From positions 62,001-126,000 of the forward strand of contig NZ_JAOTJC010000011.1 of assembly GCF_025628895.1 (NCBI RefSeq): a DNA stretch of 64,000 nucleotides, written 5' to 3'. Position numbers and translations under genes: made by a program. Below, in pieces: positions 1-9,325 of the stretch. Below the pieces are notes generated by a model. The model saw nothing but the letters and a program-made list of their open reading frames with translations. It did no database searches and had not been told where the DNA came from. How positions within the stretch are numbered: the first letter of the stretch is position 1; each line of letters begins with the position of its first letter. This DNA is from Alteromonas salexigens. Its GTDB lineage: Bacteria; Pseudomonadota; Gammaproteobacteria; Enterobacterales; Alteromonadaceae.

Positions 1-3000
1 TCATTTAAGAGCCTGGTGGCCGATACCAGTGCTGATTCGTTTGCGTATGTCTTTTTAAACGTAAATTATTGCGGCGACCCAAAGTACTTTGCTGAGCAGG
101 CGCTGTCACTTAACGCCCCGGTGGTTTACTTTAATCCTCAGAGTGAAGGCGTGGTACCCGACGACGCTGAGCAGCCGTTTTATTACCTGACGGGACAGCC
201 ATCAGTGGTAGATGTGCGGGTGGCGCTGGAAGTCAGCCGGTATAAGTTCCGTAGCCGGGGCACTATCAGCAGTCAGCTAAATATGCTGAGCAAAGCCTTC
301 TCCTGCGTGGGAGATTACCTGATTTGTCTGGACTTTCAGGGGCACATCACACATGTGAACACGCGTGCCTGTGAGTTGTTTTGCGTTAATGAAGCCGAGG
401 TTAAAGGAACACCCTGGTACACCCTTATTAAAACCCGCCAGGACTTATCTGCCCGCCACACCCAACAGTTTATTTCAGCGGCCATTAATACCCGGGCGGT
501 CACAAAAATCCAGCCAATCGCACTACAAATCTCGAAGAAAGAAAGTGTACTGGTGGATGGCATCATCGGGCCAACTAACGAGTCAGGCAATAAAACCGGC
601 GTAGTGTGTATCCTGCGGCAGTTAACCTCACTGGGGGCGCTGCCGGATTTAGTTAGCAGTGAAGAGAATGCCGATGAGATTGACATTCACCGTATTGAAG
701 CCACCGGCACATTGCTATTCAGTCCCGACCAACTGAACAATATTAACCTGCGGTATGGGCGTCTGGTGGGTGACAGGATACTGGTGGAGATAGGTGAAGA
801 ATTAAAGTCAGTGCTCAGGCCGACCGATCTGGCTACCCATTATGGCGGGGCGAATTTTCTGGTGCTTTTCTCTGAGTCAACTAAAGCACAAATCGACAAT
901 TTGGTAAAAATACTCCAAAAGAAGCTGGTGTCGCACAAATTTCATGACGGTCAGATTAGCCTGACGTTCAGCTTTGGGTTGGCAACCAATAACGAGCTGG
1001 TTAACTACTCGCCGGTTGAGTTATTTTACTATGCCAATTACTCATTGGCACAGGCGCAGGACTTGGGTGGCGATCAAATACGCATCTGGAAACAGGAAAA
1101 CGCCCTCCAGCAAATAGGCAACTTTGACCGGGTCAGTGGTAACTTTTCTGAAACCGGCAGCACCGATTATCAGAAAATGTTGATGCTGTGGAGTATTCTT
1201 AATAATCCTCAACACATTGCCACCGAAACAGAGTTTCTTGAATTTCTGCTCTCTCATCTCAATTCCGGCTTCGAATTAGCAAAATCAGCTTTTTTTGCGC
1301 TGGAAGGTGACAGTCTGAACTTTAAAGTAGGATTGGATGCTACCCGAAGCGTGTTGGGGGCAGGGGATGTGGGGCTGTCCGACAACCAGCAGGAATACAT
1401 GGAGGAGGTGCGCAATGGCGAGACCCAAGAAGTTATCTTCACCTCCATTCTGGGCGACAGTACCGAAGTGTGTGTGGTGATCAAAGGCAACAAGTCACCG
1501 CTTGGATTGCTGTGGCTTGCGTTTGCTGCCGAGCAAACGTTTAGCCTGAAAAACCAGCGGATGCTGGATAATATTGCGGAGTTTGCTGCGGTGAAACTGG
1601 AGCAGCTGGCCAGTTCAGTAAACCAACCAAAATCAAAACTAAACACAAGTGCGGGCGAGGAACAGGACGGGATAAATTTCTGGTACACCTCCCGGGAGAT
1701 GGCAGAACAGGCTGAATTCATTGAAAAAGTGGCGCCCACAGATGCCACCGTATTAATTACCGGTGAGTCAGGCACGGGCAAAGAATTACTGGCCAAAAGC
1801 ATCCATGCCCGCAGTACTCGCAAAGACAAGCCGTTTGTAATTTTTGACTGCGGTGCGGTAGTGGAAAGCCTCATCGAAAGTGAATTGTTCGGACACAAAC
1901 GGGGCGCTTTCACCGGGGCGAGTAAAGATTCAGTGGGCTGTATTCAGCGTGCCCATAAGGGCACCCTGTTTTTGGATGAGGTGGGCGAGCTACCCATTGA
2001 AACCCAGGTTAAGCTGCTGCGCTTTACCCAGGAAAAGCAGTTTGCTCAGGTGGGCAGCAACAGTTACAAAAAAGTGGATGTACGGTTAGTCGCGGCCACC
2101 AACGTCGACTTACTGGAACGAATTAAGAAAGGGCTGTTCAGGGAAGATTTATACTACCGACTTAACGTATTTAACTTAAAAAGTTTGCCGCTGCGCAAAC
2201 GCAAAGATGACATCCTGTATCTTGCCGGACGCTATTTGACCCTGTTTGCCGAAGAATACAGCAAGTCCATTGTTGATTTCAGTGAAGATGCTAAACAGGC
2301 ATTGCATCAGTATGAATGGCCGGGCAATGTCCGGGAGCTAAGAAACCTCATTCATAAAGCGGTAATTCTGTGTCAGTCCCGATTGCTAAACTGCACCGAT
2401 CTTGGATTATATCCGCTGGAAGACATGTTCACAGAAACCGCCGATGTACCTTCAGTTGATAACGCGTCTGTTGTTTCGTTACCCGGCCAGATGGCGAACA
2501 AAAGCGCTCCCACCGATGTGGTAACTCTGGGCTTTCCCGAACACGCTGAGCAAACGTCAATGTGGCAGCAAGCATCGACAGCAGACAGCGCCTTTTCAGA
2601 TAGGGATACTGCGCCATCTCAGGGACGGGCTGCAGATCCGGGCGTGGATGATCAAGAGCCTGTAAATGACAAAGTGCTGGATGATTCTCACTGGACCACG
2701 TTAATTTCGATGAGCCGTGAACAGGGCTTTCAGATTGCGCCGTGGCTCGAGCGCTGTCTGATGGAACGCAGTCTGCGAGAAAATAATCAGGTGGTGTTGC
2801 GCGCGGCAAATACCCTTGGCGTTGCTGAAAGCTCGTTCAGAAGAAAGTGGCAAAAACTTCAGGATATCAGCGCACCGCTCACAGCCGAATTGGCAGCGTC
2901 CAGTGAACGTGCAGTGCATATGCTCCTGAGTACCCCGCAAATCACCAACAAGGTAGAGACCATGCAGGCGTTACTTACCCAAGCATGTGAAGATCTCAGC

Positions 3001-3081
3001 TTGTCCGCAACCCAAGGCGCCCGGGTGTTAGCCGTCTCCGCGCCTACCTATCGTAAAATGCGGCGTGAGATAGCTGGCTAG
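1..3081 (+). CDS. Sigma-54-dependent transcriptional activator with PAS, GGDEF-like and GAF domains (5' end outside window)
   Basis: The frame is open to the first base, so the N-terminus lies upstream; a GTG at 16 is only the first possible start inside the window. Counting from there, domains are: a receiver-like remnant (1-75), PAS (about 85-205), a diguanylate-cyclase-like domain (about 225-365) with GGANF where GGDEF is expected, a GAF-like region (385-540), an AAA+ sigma-54 interaction domain (about 570-810) and a Fis-like helix-turn-helix (about 905-930, AANTLGVAESSFRRKW). The AAA+ domain is intact: Walker A GESGTGKE, the GAFTGA loop that contacts sigma-54, and Walker B FLDEVGE. It should activate RpoN-dependent promoters. 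The degenerate GGDEF domain may bind a nucleotide without making c-di-GMP (inference). Its position beside polysaccharide genes suggests control of exopolysaccharide, but I found no convincing -24/-12 promoter in the neighbouring intergenic region. Confidence 0.9.
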   Translation, partial: SFKSLVADTSADSFAYVFLNVNYCGDPKYFAEQALSLNAPVVYFNPQSEGVVPDDAEQPFYYLTGQPSVVDVRVALEVSRYKFRSRGTISSQLNMLSKAFSCVGDYLICLDFQGHITHVNTRACELFCVNEAEVKGTPWYTLIKTRQDLSARHTQQFISAAINTRAVTKIQPIALQISKKESVLVDGIIGPTNESGNKTGVVCILRQLTSLGALPDLVSSEENADEIDIHRIEATGTLLFSPDQLNNINLRYGRLVGDRILVEIGEELKSVLRPTDLATHYGGANFLVLFSESTKAQIDNLVKILQKKLVSHKFHDGQISLTFSFGLATNNELVNYSPVELFYYANYSLAQAQDLGGDQIRIWKQENALQQIGNFDRVSGNFSETGSTDYQKMLMLWSILNNPQHIATETEFLEFLLSHLNSGFELAKSAFFALEGDSLNFKVGLDATRSVLGAGDVGLSDNQQEYMEEVRNGETQEVIFTSILGDSTEVCVVIKGNKSPLGLLWLAFAAEQTFSLKNQRMLDNIAEFAAVKLEQLASSVNQPKSKLNTSAGEEQDGINFWYTSREMAEQAEFIEKVAPTDATVLITGESGTGKELLAKSIHARSTRKDKPFVIFDCGAVVESLIESELFGHKRGAFTGASKDSVGCIQRAHKGTLFLDEVGELPIETQVKLLRFTQEKQFAQVGSNSYKKVDVRLVAATNVDLLERIKKGLFREDLYYRLNVFNLKSLPLRKRKDDILYLAGRYLTLFAEEYSKSIVDFSEDAKQALHQYEWPGNVRELRNLIHKAVILCQSRLLNCTDLGLYPLEDMFTETADVPSVDNASVVSLPGQMANKSAPTDVVTLGFPEHAEQTSMWQQASTADSAFSDRDTAPSQGRAADPGVDDQEPVNDKVLDDSHWTTLISMSREQGFQIAPWLERCLMERSLRENNQVVLRAANTLGVAESSFRRKWQKLQDISAPLTAELAASSERAVHMLLSTPQITNKVETMQALLTQACEDLSLSATQGARVLAVSAPTYRKMRREIAG

Positions 3082-3159
3082 TGTTTTTTGTTTTGGTAAC
3101 GTCAGAATGGGTCGCGCTTAACCGCACGACCCGCATTGGGCAGTATCCCTAATATCTTG

Positions 3160-6100
3160 TCAGCACCGCTGCTTCAATAAATGACCCGCCTCACTGATGG
3201 TACAAAAACGTACCGCCCGCTGTTCTGAAACAAAGTCCACAACCCGCCTGATTGCCGTAGTAATAGTTTCGAATGCATTTTTTTGTGCGACCAGGCTGTT
3301 ACCGTTATCCACTAACGAGGAACTGTGCATGAACATATGCAGAACCGGGTAATCGTTCTCAAGGGCCCGCTGACACAGTGCAATCATGTCGTCTGACGTT
3401 GTGAGCTCAGGGCATAAATATAATTGCCTGAGTAGTCTCGTGTGCCAGGCCACACCTACCGGACGAAGCAGCTTGGCGGCGGGATGCGAAAGCTGTTTAT
3501 AGATGGCGTTACTTTTCGAAAAGTCAGCCCGGTTAAAGCCGACCGTCACCGGTATCTCGTAGATAGCGCGCTGCGCCCCGGCAACGGTGGGGGTTTGACT
3601 GTCTGGCCAGTAAGGGAGCAATGGCGCATCACTGCAGTCAAAGTAATCAGTGCGGTAAAAGGGGTACACACTGGAGTCGACATCTATGCCGTACTGCGTC
3701 AGCAGTTGCAGTACTTCCCCGTTAATACCCCATCTGCCGGTGCGGAAGGAGCGCGGTGTAGTACCAAACTGTTCGCGCAGTTTGTCTATCAGGGCTTTTA
3801 GTTTCGCTTCGACCTGTGAGGAAGGCAAGTTTACAACGTGGGATTCCTTTTCCCCGGTGGCGCCGTAAAAAGGCGGGTTGGCCCACGGATGAAGGTGGGC
3901 ACCAATTTCACAGAGCTTTTCTTCCACATAAGGACGCAACGTGTGCACCGCCTGGCTGTCATCAGCAACCGCGTAGTCTACAAAATAGGTGGGACGCACG
4001 CCTAATTCGGCGAACAAAGCCTGCAGCCCCGGGAGTTGCTTAATATTATCTAACGCAAAGTCAGACTCAGGAAAGCCCTGCTCCCAGTCCCACTCTTCTT
4101 CAGTGTCTATAGACAATACGAAAAGTAGCGGGGGCTGTGTGGGTTTTGTTAATTCACCAACAGAAGGAGCCGATGTGCCCAACCTTGGCGCCAGCCAGGC
4201 TTTTTCGTTCGATAATGATAAAGTTGATGCCCGGCGTACGATAGCCGACGAGGCATTCAGTGCCAGATTCTTCTGGTAAGTAGCCGCCGGCCAGTTGTTT
4301 CTCACCGGGGCATAATCGGTGGGGGCGGGGGCAGAATTATAAAACTCACTTACCCCCGTATTTTGCATTAATAACGCCAGGATCCGGCAATAGTGTTGTT
4401 CCTCTGAGTTTGCCAGCCGTTGCGTTATGTACGCAAGCAACTGGTTTGCTTTTCGCTCCATCGCCGCATACTGATTATTGCTGTAATAGTTAGCCAGCAG
4501 CAACACGTTGACCTTCCTGAGATCCTGCGCCGTCCAGGTATCATTGGGGTACTCAAGGATCTCAGGGGTCTGCAGATAGGGCTGTTCGTTTTCAGCCATC
4601 CATTGTGCATAGAGAACAAGGGCGTCTCTGGCCTGGTAAAAATATTCGTCACATTCATCCTGGTGACTTTTTACAAACAGGTAGCGGGTGACGGCTTGTA
4701 AAAACACCGTGTAAAACCAGCAGTGTTCAATATTTTTAAGATCCCTCTCATCCACATCATCATTGGGGTGGAAAGTATGCAAAATAACATGCTCAGCATG
4801 GGCTAAGTAGGCCTTGTTCTGAGTAAGCTCGAAGCTGTCTAACAGGGCCTGAATGTAGTTTGCGGTTCCCCGGTCCAGAGGATACTGTTCTTTGAACGGA
4901 TTTTTTAAGCCACGCACATGCCGGTTTCGCAGCGATAATGCCAGCTCAAGGCAGGTGCCGGAACCCTCATACACCCGGGTTATCCATTTCGTCAGTGTCA
5001 GAACGGCCTGCTTACTTCGTTCATCGCCGGTAAGAAAATAGTGCAGCATCAGGCCGGTGGTATAGCAATGTTGCCCTCCGGGACCGCCACCCCCGGCATG
5101 ATCCATATATGCGCCCTGCTCGTGGTGTTTTGAATAAGAACGGTGTGAGCTGGTATACGCTTGCAGGTAATGATCGGTGTGCCAGAAAAGCCCGCCGTTA
5201 TATTCAGGCTTATCAAACTCGGTATGATAAATATCAATATCAACCACATGAGCGGCAAGATCGTTAGCCAATTCGAACCAACGATTATCGCCGGTGAGCA
5301 AGTATTGTCTTAACATGCCGTAAAGCGGATCGTACTGATTGTTATAATGACTGACGAATATCTCGCTGCCGTCCTGGTAAGCAGCTTCATGATCCGCATA
5401 CAGGTCGCCAAAATTACGCCAGCCATATTCATCCAGTTGTTCGCGCTTGGCAAAGAATGAGCTATCGCCATCCAGCCCCTGCTGGATTATCGTGTGCAGT
5501 TCATCAGTTGGCCGGGTAGCGCTAAAATGTGCCAGCACATTGCATTGCTGTGTCCAGGCAGGGTCAACATGCCATTGTGTGCCCGCTAAACAGGAATCCA
5601 GGCTAAGGTCGTTTTCAGCAAACCATACTGTGTGGGATTTTTTCTCGCCCCCCTGCAATTCATGGGGGGCATTCTGAGCCACGGGGAACAACTCCATGCG
5701 TATTTGTGCCGATGTGCAGGTCAGAGCGCTGGGAAAGTTCTGCCAGAAGTCGGCCATCGTAATCACATAGTGTGAGGTGCTATTTTTTAGCTGCGGTTGG
5801 CATCTGTTCCCGGCTAGCAGTTCTTGGCCGCCACTTTCAACAACAAATCCATTGCGATCAAAAGGCAGCTTGTTGTGTCTGTTTACATGCACAGGGCTTT
5901 GCCAGTTCTCACCACCACTGGCAACCTGAGAAATGGTAAACGGCTGACTGGGTAACGGCTGGAAATCTTCACCTGGCGCGAGTCGGTATTGTATGTCGTC
6001 ATCCGGGGAATGTGTCTGACATACCGCCAGACTATTGAAGTAAAACGCATTCGGGTCGCCTAAGTCCCATAAACCATTCTCGTGCACTGCCGCAGCAGGA

Positions 6101-6744
6101 TTATGAATGACCAGCTCCAGGCTCGTGGCAGGCAGCCCGGCATATATTCGATAATGTGCCGTAAACGCAATATGAGACTGAGCCTGCTCATTGCGGAACC
6201 TGCCGCTCATGGTTACCAGCAGGCTCAGCGTGTCCCCCGTCACAGGAGAACACGCATGTTCGACCCGGTGCTCCTCTGCGTAAGCAAACCAGACATTATT
6301 ATGCGCATCGCATAACTCTACAAAAGAATCCGCGTGACACTCATCACTAAGCGGCACTGACAGCTTAGATTTACTAAGCGTGAAGTGATGACCACCACCG
6401 GTGATTAAAAAATTATCGACACTTTCTTCCACCGATAAGCCTTGCGCACTTTTCTGGGGAAGCGTTTTCAACGGATAAGGGGTCACCGATAAACGACAAG
6501 ACTCAGGCAGGCCATTACTGTCTACTGCACTTATTTCCAGCCATTTAATGCTTTGATCAGGCCACCGCGCCAGCGTTCGACAATGGCAGTCTATGTCGCC
6601 TTTATCTGAGTTTAACCGGAGTTGGGAAATGGACGTGAGAGCCCCTTGTGGGAAAGGCACGCCGGTACTTAGCAATTTGGGGGAGGAGGTGCGTGCATCA
6701 CGCCGCAATGTTACGTGGAGTTTGCCTTCCTGGTCAGTCTGCAT
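3160..6744 (-). CDS. Large fusion: PcRGLX/YetA-like (RIFT barrel) polysaccharide-acting protein with C-terminal polysaccharide deacetylase
   Basis: 1194 residues with no signal peptide, so probably cytoplasmic. The N-terminal 400 residues look like the RIFT-barrel domain of exo-rhamnogalacturonan-lyase-like (PcRGLX/YetA) proteins. Residues about 420-840 are alpha-helical with many Trp, Tyr and His (for example YMDHAGGGGPGGQH), like an alpha-toroid. Residues about 870-1190 form a NodB-type deacetylase: SIDTEEEW (catalytic Asp motif), EIGAHLHPW (metal His motif), RSFRTGRWGIN and a late MFMHS. This deacetylase type, with SIDTEEE, is known from exopolysaccharide clusters. The start is ATG at 6744, with a GGAT about 9 bases upstream. 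It lies divergent to the acyl carrier protein cassette across a 243 bp gap, suggesting shared control. The N-terminal assignment is by eye and moderate; the deacetylase is firm. Substrate unknown. Confidence 0.75.
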   Translation of the reverse strand: MQTDQEGKLHVTLRRDARTSSPKLLSTGVPFPQGALTSISQLRLNSDKGDIDCHCRTLARWPDQSIKWLEISAVDSNGLPESCRLSVTPYPLKTLPQKSAQGLSVEESVDNFLITGGGHHFTLSKSKLSVPLSDECHADSFVELCDAHNNVWFAYAEEHRVEHACSPVTGDTLSLLVTMSGRFRNEQAQSHIAFTAHYRIYAGLPATSLELVIHNPAAAVHENGLWDLGDPNAFYFNSLAVCQTHSPDDDIQYRLAPGEDFQPLPSQPFTISQVASGGENWQSPVHVNRHNKLPFDRNGFVVESGGQELLAGNRCQPQLKNSTSHYVITMADFWQNFPSALTCTSAQIRMELFPVAQNAPHELQGGEKKSHTVWFAENDLSLDSCLAGTQWHVDPAWTQQCNVLAHFSATRPTDELHTIIQQGLDGDSSFFAKREQLDEYGWRNFGDLYADHEAAYQDGSEIFVSHYNNQYDPLYGMLRQYLLTGDNRWFELANDLAAHVVDIDIYHTEFDKPEYNGGLFWHTDHYLQAYTSSHRSYSKHHEQGAYMDHAGGGGPGGQHCYTTGLMLHYFLTGDERSKQAVLTLTKWITRVYEGSGTCLELALSLRNRHVRGLKNPFKEQYPLDRGTANYIQALLDSFELTQNKAYLAHAEHVILHTFHPNDDVDERDLKNIEHCWFYTVFLQAVTRYLFVKSHQDECDEYFYQARDALVLYAQWMAENEQPYLQTPEILEYPNDTWTAQDLRKVNVLLLANYYSNNQYAAMERKANQLLAYITQRLANSEEQHYCRILALLMQNTGVSEFYNSAPAPTDYAPVRNNWPAATYQKNLALNASSAIVRRASTLSLSNEKAWLAPRLGTSAPSVGELTKPTQPPLLFVLSIDTEEEWDWEQGFPESDFALDNIKQLPGLQALFAELGVRPTYFVDYAVADDSQAVHTLRPYVEEKLCEIGAHLHPWANPPFYGATGEKESHVVNLPSSQVEAKLKALIDKLREQFGTTPRSFRTGRWGINGEVLQLLTQYGIDVDSSVYPFYRTDYFDCSDAPLLPYWPDSQTPTVAGAQRAIYEIPVTVGFNRADFSKSNAIYKQLSHPAAKLLRPVGVAWHTRLLRQLYLCPELTTSDDMIALCQRALENDYPVLHMFMHSSSLVDNGNSLVAQKNAFETITTAIRRVVDFVSEQRAVRFCTISEAGHLLKQRC

Positions 6745-6987
6745 AACGGCGCAATCCGTTGAAATAGTATGTATTCACTACAAAGTTATCTCATCTTTCA
6801 CAATATTGCTACGCGGGGAAGATAGGGGAGAGAAATCCGGGAATTGCAGCGGGCGTCTAAAGGGGGTGATTTTTATACTATTTGTGTATTTAGTAATCAG
6901 CTGAAATCGTGCTAAAAAATTATTAAGCCGCAACAAAAAAAAGCGGTACTTCAACTTCTTTCATTTCTTATTTTGGAAAATGACATT
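6745..6987. promoter_or_regulatory. Divergent intergenic region of the polysaccharide cassette
   Basis: This 243 bp AT-rich stretch separates the minus-strand deacetylase fusion from the plus-strand acyl carrier protein gene, so it must hold both promoters. A TATACT lies near 6877, but no good -35 accompanies it. No sigma-54 -24/-12 pair (GG and GC spaced 10) was found on either strand. Confidence 0.4.
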
Positions 6988-7296
6988 ATGAAAACGGATT
7001 TTACCCAAGTGGTATTCAATGCTCTGGGCATGATTAACCAAACACGTGCGGATGATCGTCAGATCCCACTATCCCCTGATACGTCCTTATATGGTCCTAA
7101 AGGGCATTTGGATTCAATGGATTTAGTGAGTTTACTCGTCGACATCGAAGACGACTTGGCTGACAGCGGATTTAACGTATCACTAAGCGATGATAAGGCC
7201 ATGTCGCGAACAAACAGTCCTTTTCTCAATATCAACACGTTAGTTAATTTCATCGAAGTGTCGATAAAAGAAAGGGACAGCTCATGGGTCGGTTAG
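6988..7296 (+). CDS. Acyl carrier protein
   Basis: 102 residues counted from ATG 6988. A TTG at 6973 is in frame but less likely, and GGA at 6975-6977 fits the ATG. The motif GHLDSMDLVSLLVDIE (about residues 38-53) is the phosphopantetheine attachment region, with Ser in LDSMDL as the predicted modified residue. It is first in a cassette of five closely spaced genes: its stop overlaps the next start by 13 bases. A stand-alone carrier beside an AMP-ligase and a reductase implies a dedicated acyl or hydroxyacyl thioester used by the downstream acyltransferases rather than general fatty acid synthesis (inference). Confidence 0.8.
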   Translation: MKTDFTQVVFNALGMINQTRADDRQIPLSPDTSLYGPKGHLDSMDLVSLLVDIEDDLADSGFNVSLSDDKAMSRTNSPFLNINTLVNFIEVSIKERDSSWVG

Positions 7297-7985
7297 TTGT
7301 TATTACAGGAGCCAGTCGCGGTCTTGGGCTAGCGTTGGTTGAGCACTTTGTGGCGAAAGGAGACACCGTGTATGGGCTGTCCCGTGGGATGTCTGACTTT
7401 CAGCACGAAAACTATCGTCATCACGAGGTAGATGTTACCGATGAATCCGCGCTCACTCTCTTCTTTCGGGAGCTAAAAAGCCAGGCCTCTCATATTGATG
7501 TGCTCATTAACAATGCCGGCATTGCCAGCATGAATGCATTTGCCATCACCCCGTCAAAGACCAGCGAACGTATTTTTGACGTCAACGTACATGGTACCGC
7601 GCTCTGTTGCCAGCGGGCGTTAAGTCTGCTCAAGCGCAGTGAATCCCCAAGAATTATCAACTTCACTACTGTCGCCGTGCCTTTACTGCTTGAAGGCGAA
7701 GCGGTGTATGCCGCTAGCAAGAGTGCGGTAGAAACGCTAACCAAAATACTCGCTAAAGAATACGGCCATTTCGGTATTACCTGTAATGCTGTGGGGCCGT
7801 CACCCATTGCCACTGCGCTTATTCAGTCTGTCCCCAAAGACAAAATAGACAGGCTGATACGCAAGCAAGCGGTAAAACGCATGGCGGAAGCCTCCGATGT
7901 GCTTAATGTTGTGGACTTTTTCGCTAAACCGGAAAGTCACATGATCACAGGACAATTGCTTTATTTGGGAGGGGTGTCGCAATGA
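7284..7985 (+). CDS. Short-chain dehydrogenase/reductase (FabG-like)
   Basis: 233 residues, a normal SDR length. TGASRGLGLAL near the N-terminus is the NAD(P)-binding TGxxxGxG motif, NNAG follows near residue 74, and YAASKSAVETL holds the catalytic Tyr-x-x-x-Lys. Most such enzymes reduce a 3-oxoacyl thioester or a sugar ketone. With a carrier protein immediately upstream and an acyl-activating enzyme downstream, reduction of a carrier-bound acyl group is the likeliest role. The start overlaps the carrier gene by 13 bases and its stop overlaps the next ATG (ATGA), so translation is coupled. Confidence 0.88.
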   Translation: MGRLVVITGASRGLGLALVEHFVAKGDTVYGLSRGMSDFQHENYRHHEVDVTDESALTLFFRELKSQASHIDVLINNAGIASMNAFAITPSKTSERIFDVNVHGTALCCQRALSLLKRSESPRIINFTTVAVPLLLEGEAVYAASKSAVETLTKILAKEYGHFGITCNAVGPSPIATALIQSVPKDKIDRLIRKQAVKRMAEASDVLNVVDFFAKPESHMITGQLLYLGGVSQ

Positions 7986-9325
7986 TTGAGTTTTTCCTGG
8001 AAACCATGAGAAAGTCGCCGGAGCATGAAGCGGTAGTAGCAGATTCATTACGAATTACTTATGGAGAGTTACTGCAAGAAATTGCCTCGCTTGAGGCATG
8101 GATAGAAAAAGAAAACATTCCCGCTGGTGCCGTTGTTTCGTTTAACGGGGACTACTCTGCCAGTGCTATTGCATTGTTTATGGCGCTGGCGAATAACCAC
8201 AATATTGTCGTGCCGCTATCAAATGATTCACGCGCGCACTTCGATGAGTTTCGGGCCATTGCACAGACAGAATACGATATCAGCCTGGATGACGGCGAGT
8301 GTGTGGCTCACAAAACCGGACGTGATGCCAATCATGAGCATTATCAGGCATTAAGAGAAGTCCGGCACCCGGGACTGGTATTATTTTCATCGGGCAGCAC
8401 AGGTAAGAGTAAGGGAATTGTACAGGACCTGAGCCTGTTGATGAGAAAGTTTAAAACGCCACGTAAATCGTTGCGCATGCTTATTTTTCTGCAGCTTGAC
8501 CACATTGGCGGCGTGAACTCGCTGCTGTTTGCGCTGGCGAATAAAGGCACCGTCATCGTTGCTAACGATCGGTCCCCTGAAAGCGTCTGTGAAGCAATAC
8601 AGAATCATCGAGCTCAGGTGCTGCCCACGTCGCCCACATTTCTGAATTTACTGTTGCTGAGTGGTATCCATACCCGATATGACCTCTCCAGTCTGACCCT
8701 CATTACATACGGTACTGAGCCTATGCAACAAAGTACGCTGGCTCGTCTCAATGATGTGTTTCCGAACACCCAGTTTCAGCAAACTTATGGGTTATCGGAA
8801 GTGGGGATTCTGCGTTCTAAGTCAAAAGATCCTGGCTCGTTATGGGTCAAGGTCGGTGGTCAGGAATTTGATGTGAAGGTGGTGGACGGCACGCTGCGTA
8901 TCCGCTCTGAATCTGCCATGCTTGGCTACCTTAATGCGCCATCGCCATTCGATGAGGAAGGCTTTATGGATACCGAGGATCTGGTGGAGCAGCAGGGCGA
9001 GTGGATTCGGATCCTGGGTCGCAAAAGCGAAATTATTAATGTCGGTGGTGCGAAAGTATTTCCCGCAGAAGTGGAAAGTACATTGCTGGAAATGCATGAG
9101 GTCGAAGACGCCGTAGTGTATGGGGAGTCCCACCCTATCACCGGGAAAATTGTGGTGGCGAAAATTAAACCTACGGGGGCCATGACGCCGCGGGAAATGA
9201 AGTTACGGGTTAGACAATTCTGCACCGATAAAATGAACAGTTATAAAGTGCCCAGTAAAATATTGCTCACTGAAGATACAACCTATAACGAGCGATTCAA
9301 ACGCATGCGGAGGGATGTCAAATGA
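7982..9325 (+). CDS. AMP-dependent acyl/acyl-carrier ligase (ANL superfamily)
   Basis: 447 residues. ANL core motifs are visible: LVLFSSGSTGKSKGI (A3 phosphate loop), QTYGLSEVGI (A5), DTEDL (A7) and GRKSEIINVGGAKVFPAEVE (A8 hinge). The C-terminal NERFKRMRR is where the A10 catalytic Lys is expected. It is shorter than acyl-CoA synthetases (about 500-550), as in compact ligases that load carrier proteins. It should adenylate a carboxylic acid and pass it to the carrier protein encoded two genes upstream (inference). It overlaps its neighbours by ATGA at both ends. Confidence 0.85.
   Translation: MIEFFLETMRKSPEHEAVVADSLRITYGELLQEIASLEAWIEKENIPAGAVVSFNGDYSASAIALFMALANNHNIVVPLSNDSRAHFDEFRAIAQTEYDISLDDGECVAHKTGRDANHEHYQALREVRHPGLVLFSSGSTGKSKGIVQDLSLLMRKFKTPRKSLRMLIFLQLDHIGGVNSLLFALANKGTVIVANDRSPESVCEAIQNHRAQVLPTSPTFLNLLLLSGIHTRYDLSSLTLITYGTEPMQQSTLARLNDVFPNTQFQQTYGLSEVGILRSKSKDPGSLWVKVGGQEFDVKVVDGTLRIRSESAMLGYLNAPSPFDEEGFMDTEDLVEQQGEWIRILGRKSEIINVGGAKVFPAEVESTLLEMHEVEDAVVYGESHPITGKIVVAKIKPTGAMTPREMKLRVRQFCTDKMNSYKVPSKILLTEDTTYNERFKRMRRDVK

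Noticed and set aside
6745-6987. Possible sigma-54 promoter between the deacetylase fusion and the carrier protein
   Set aside because: No GG-N10-GC pair matching TGGCAC-N5-TTGC was found on either strand.
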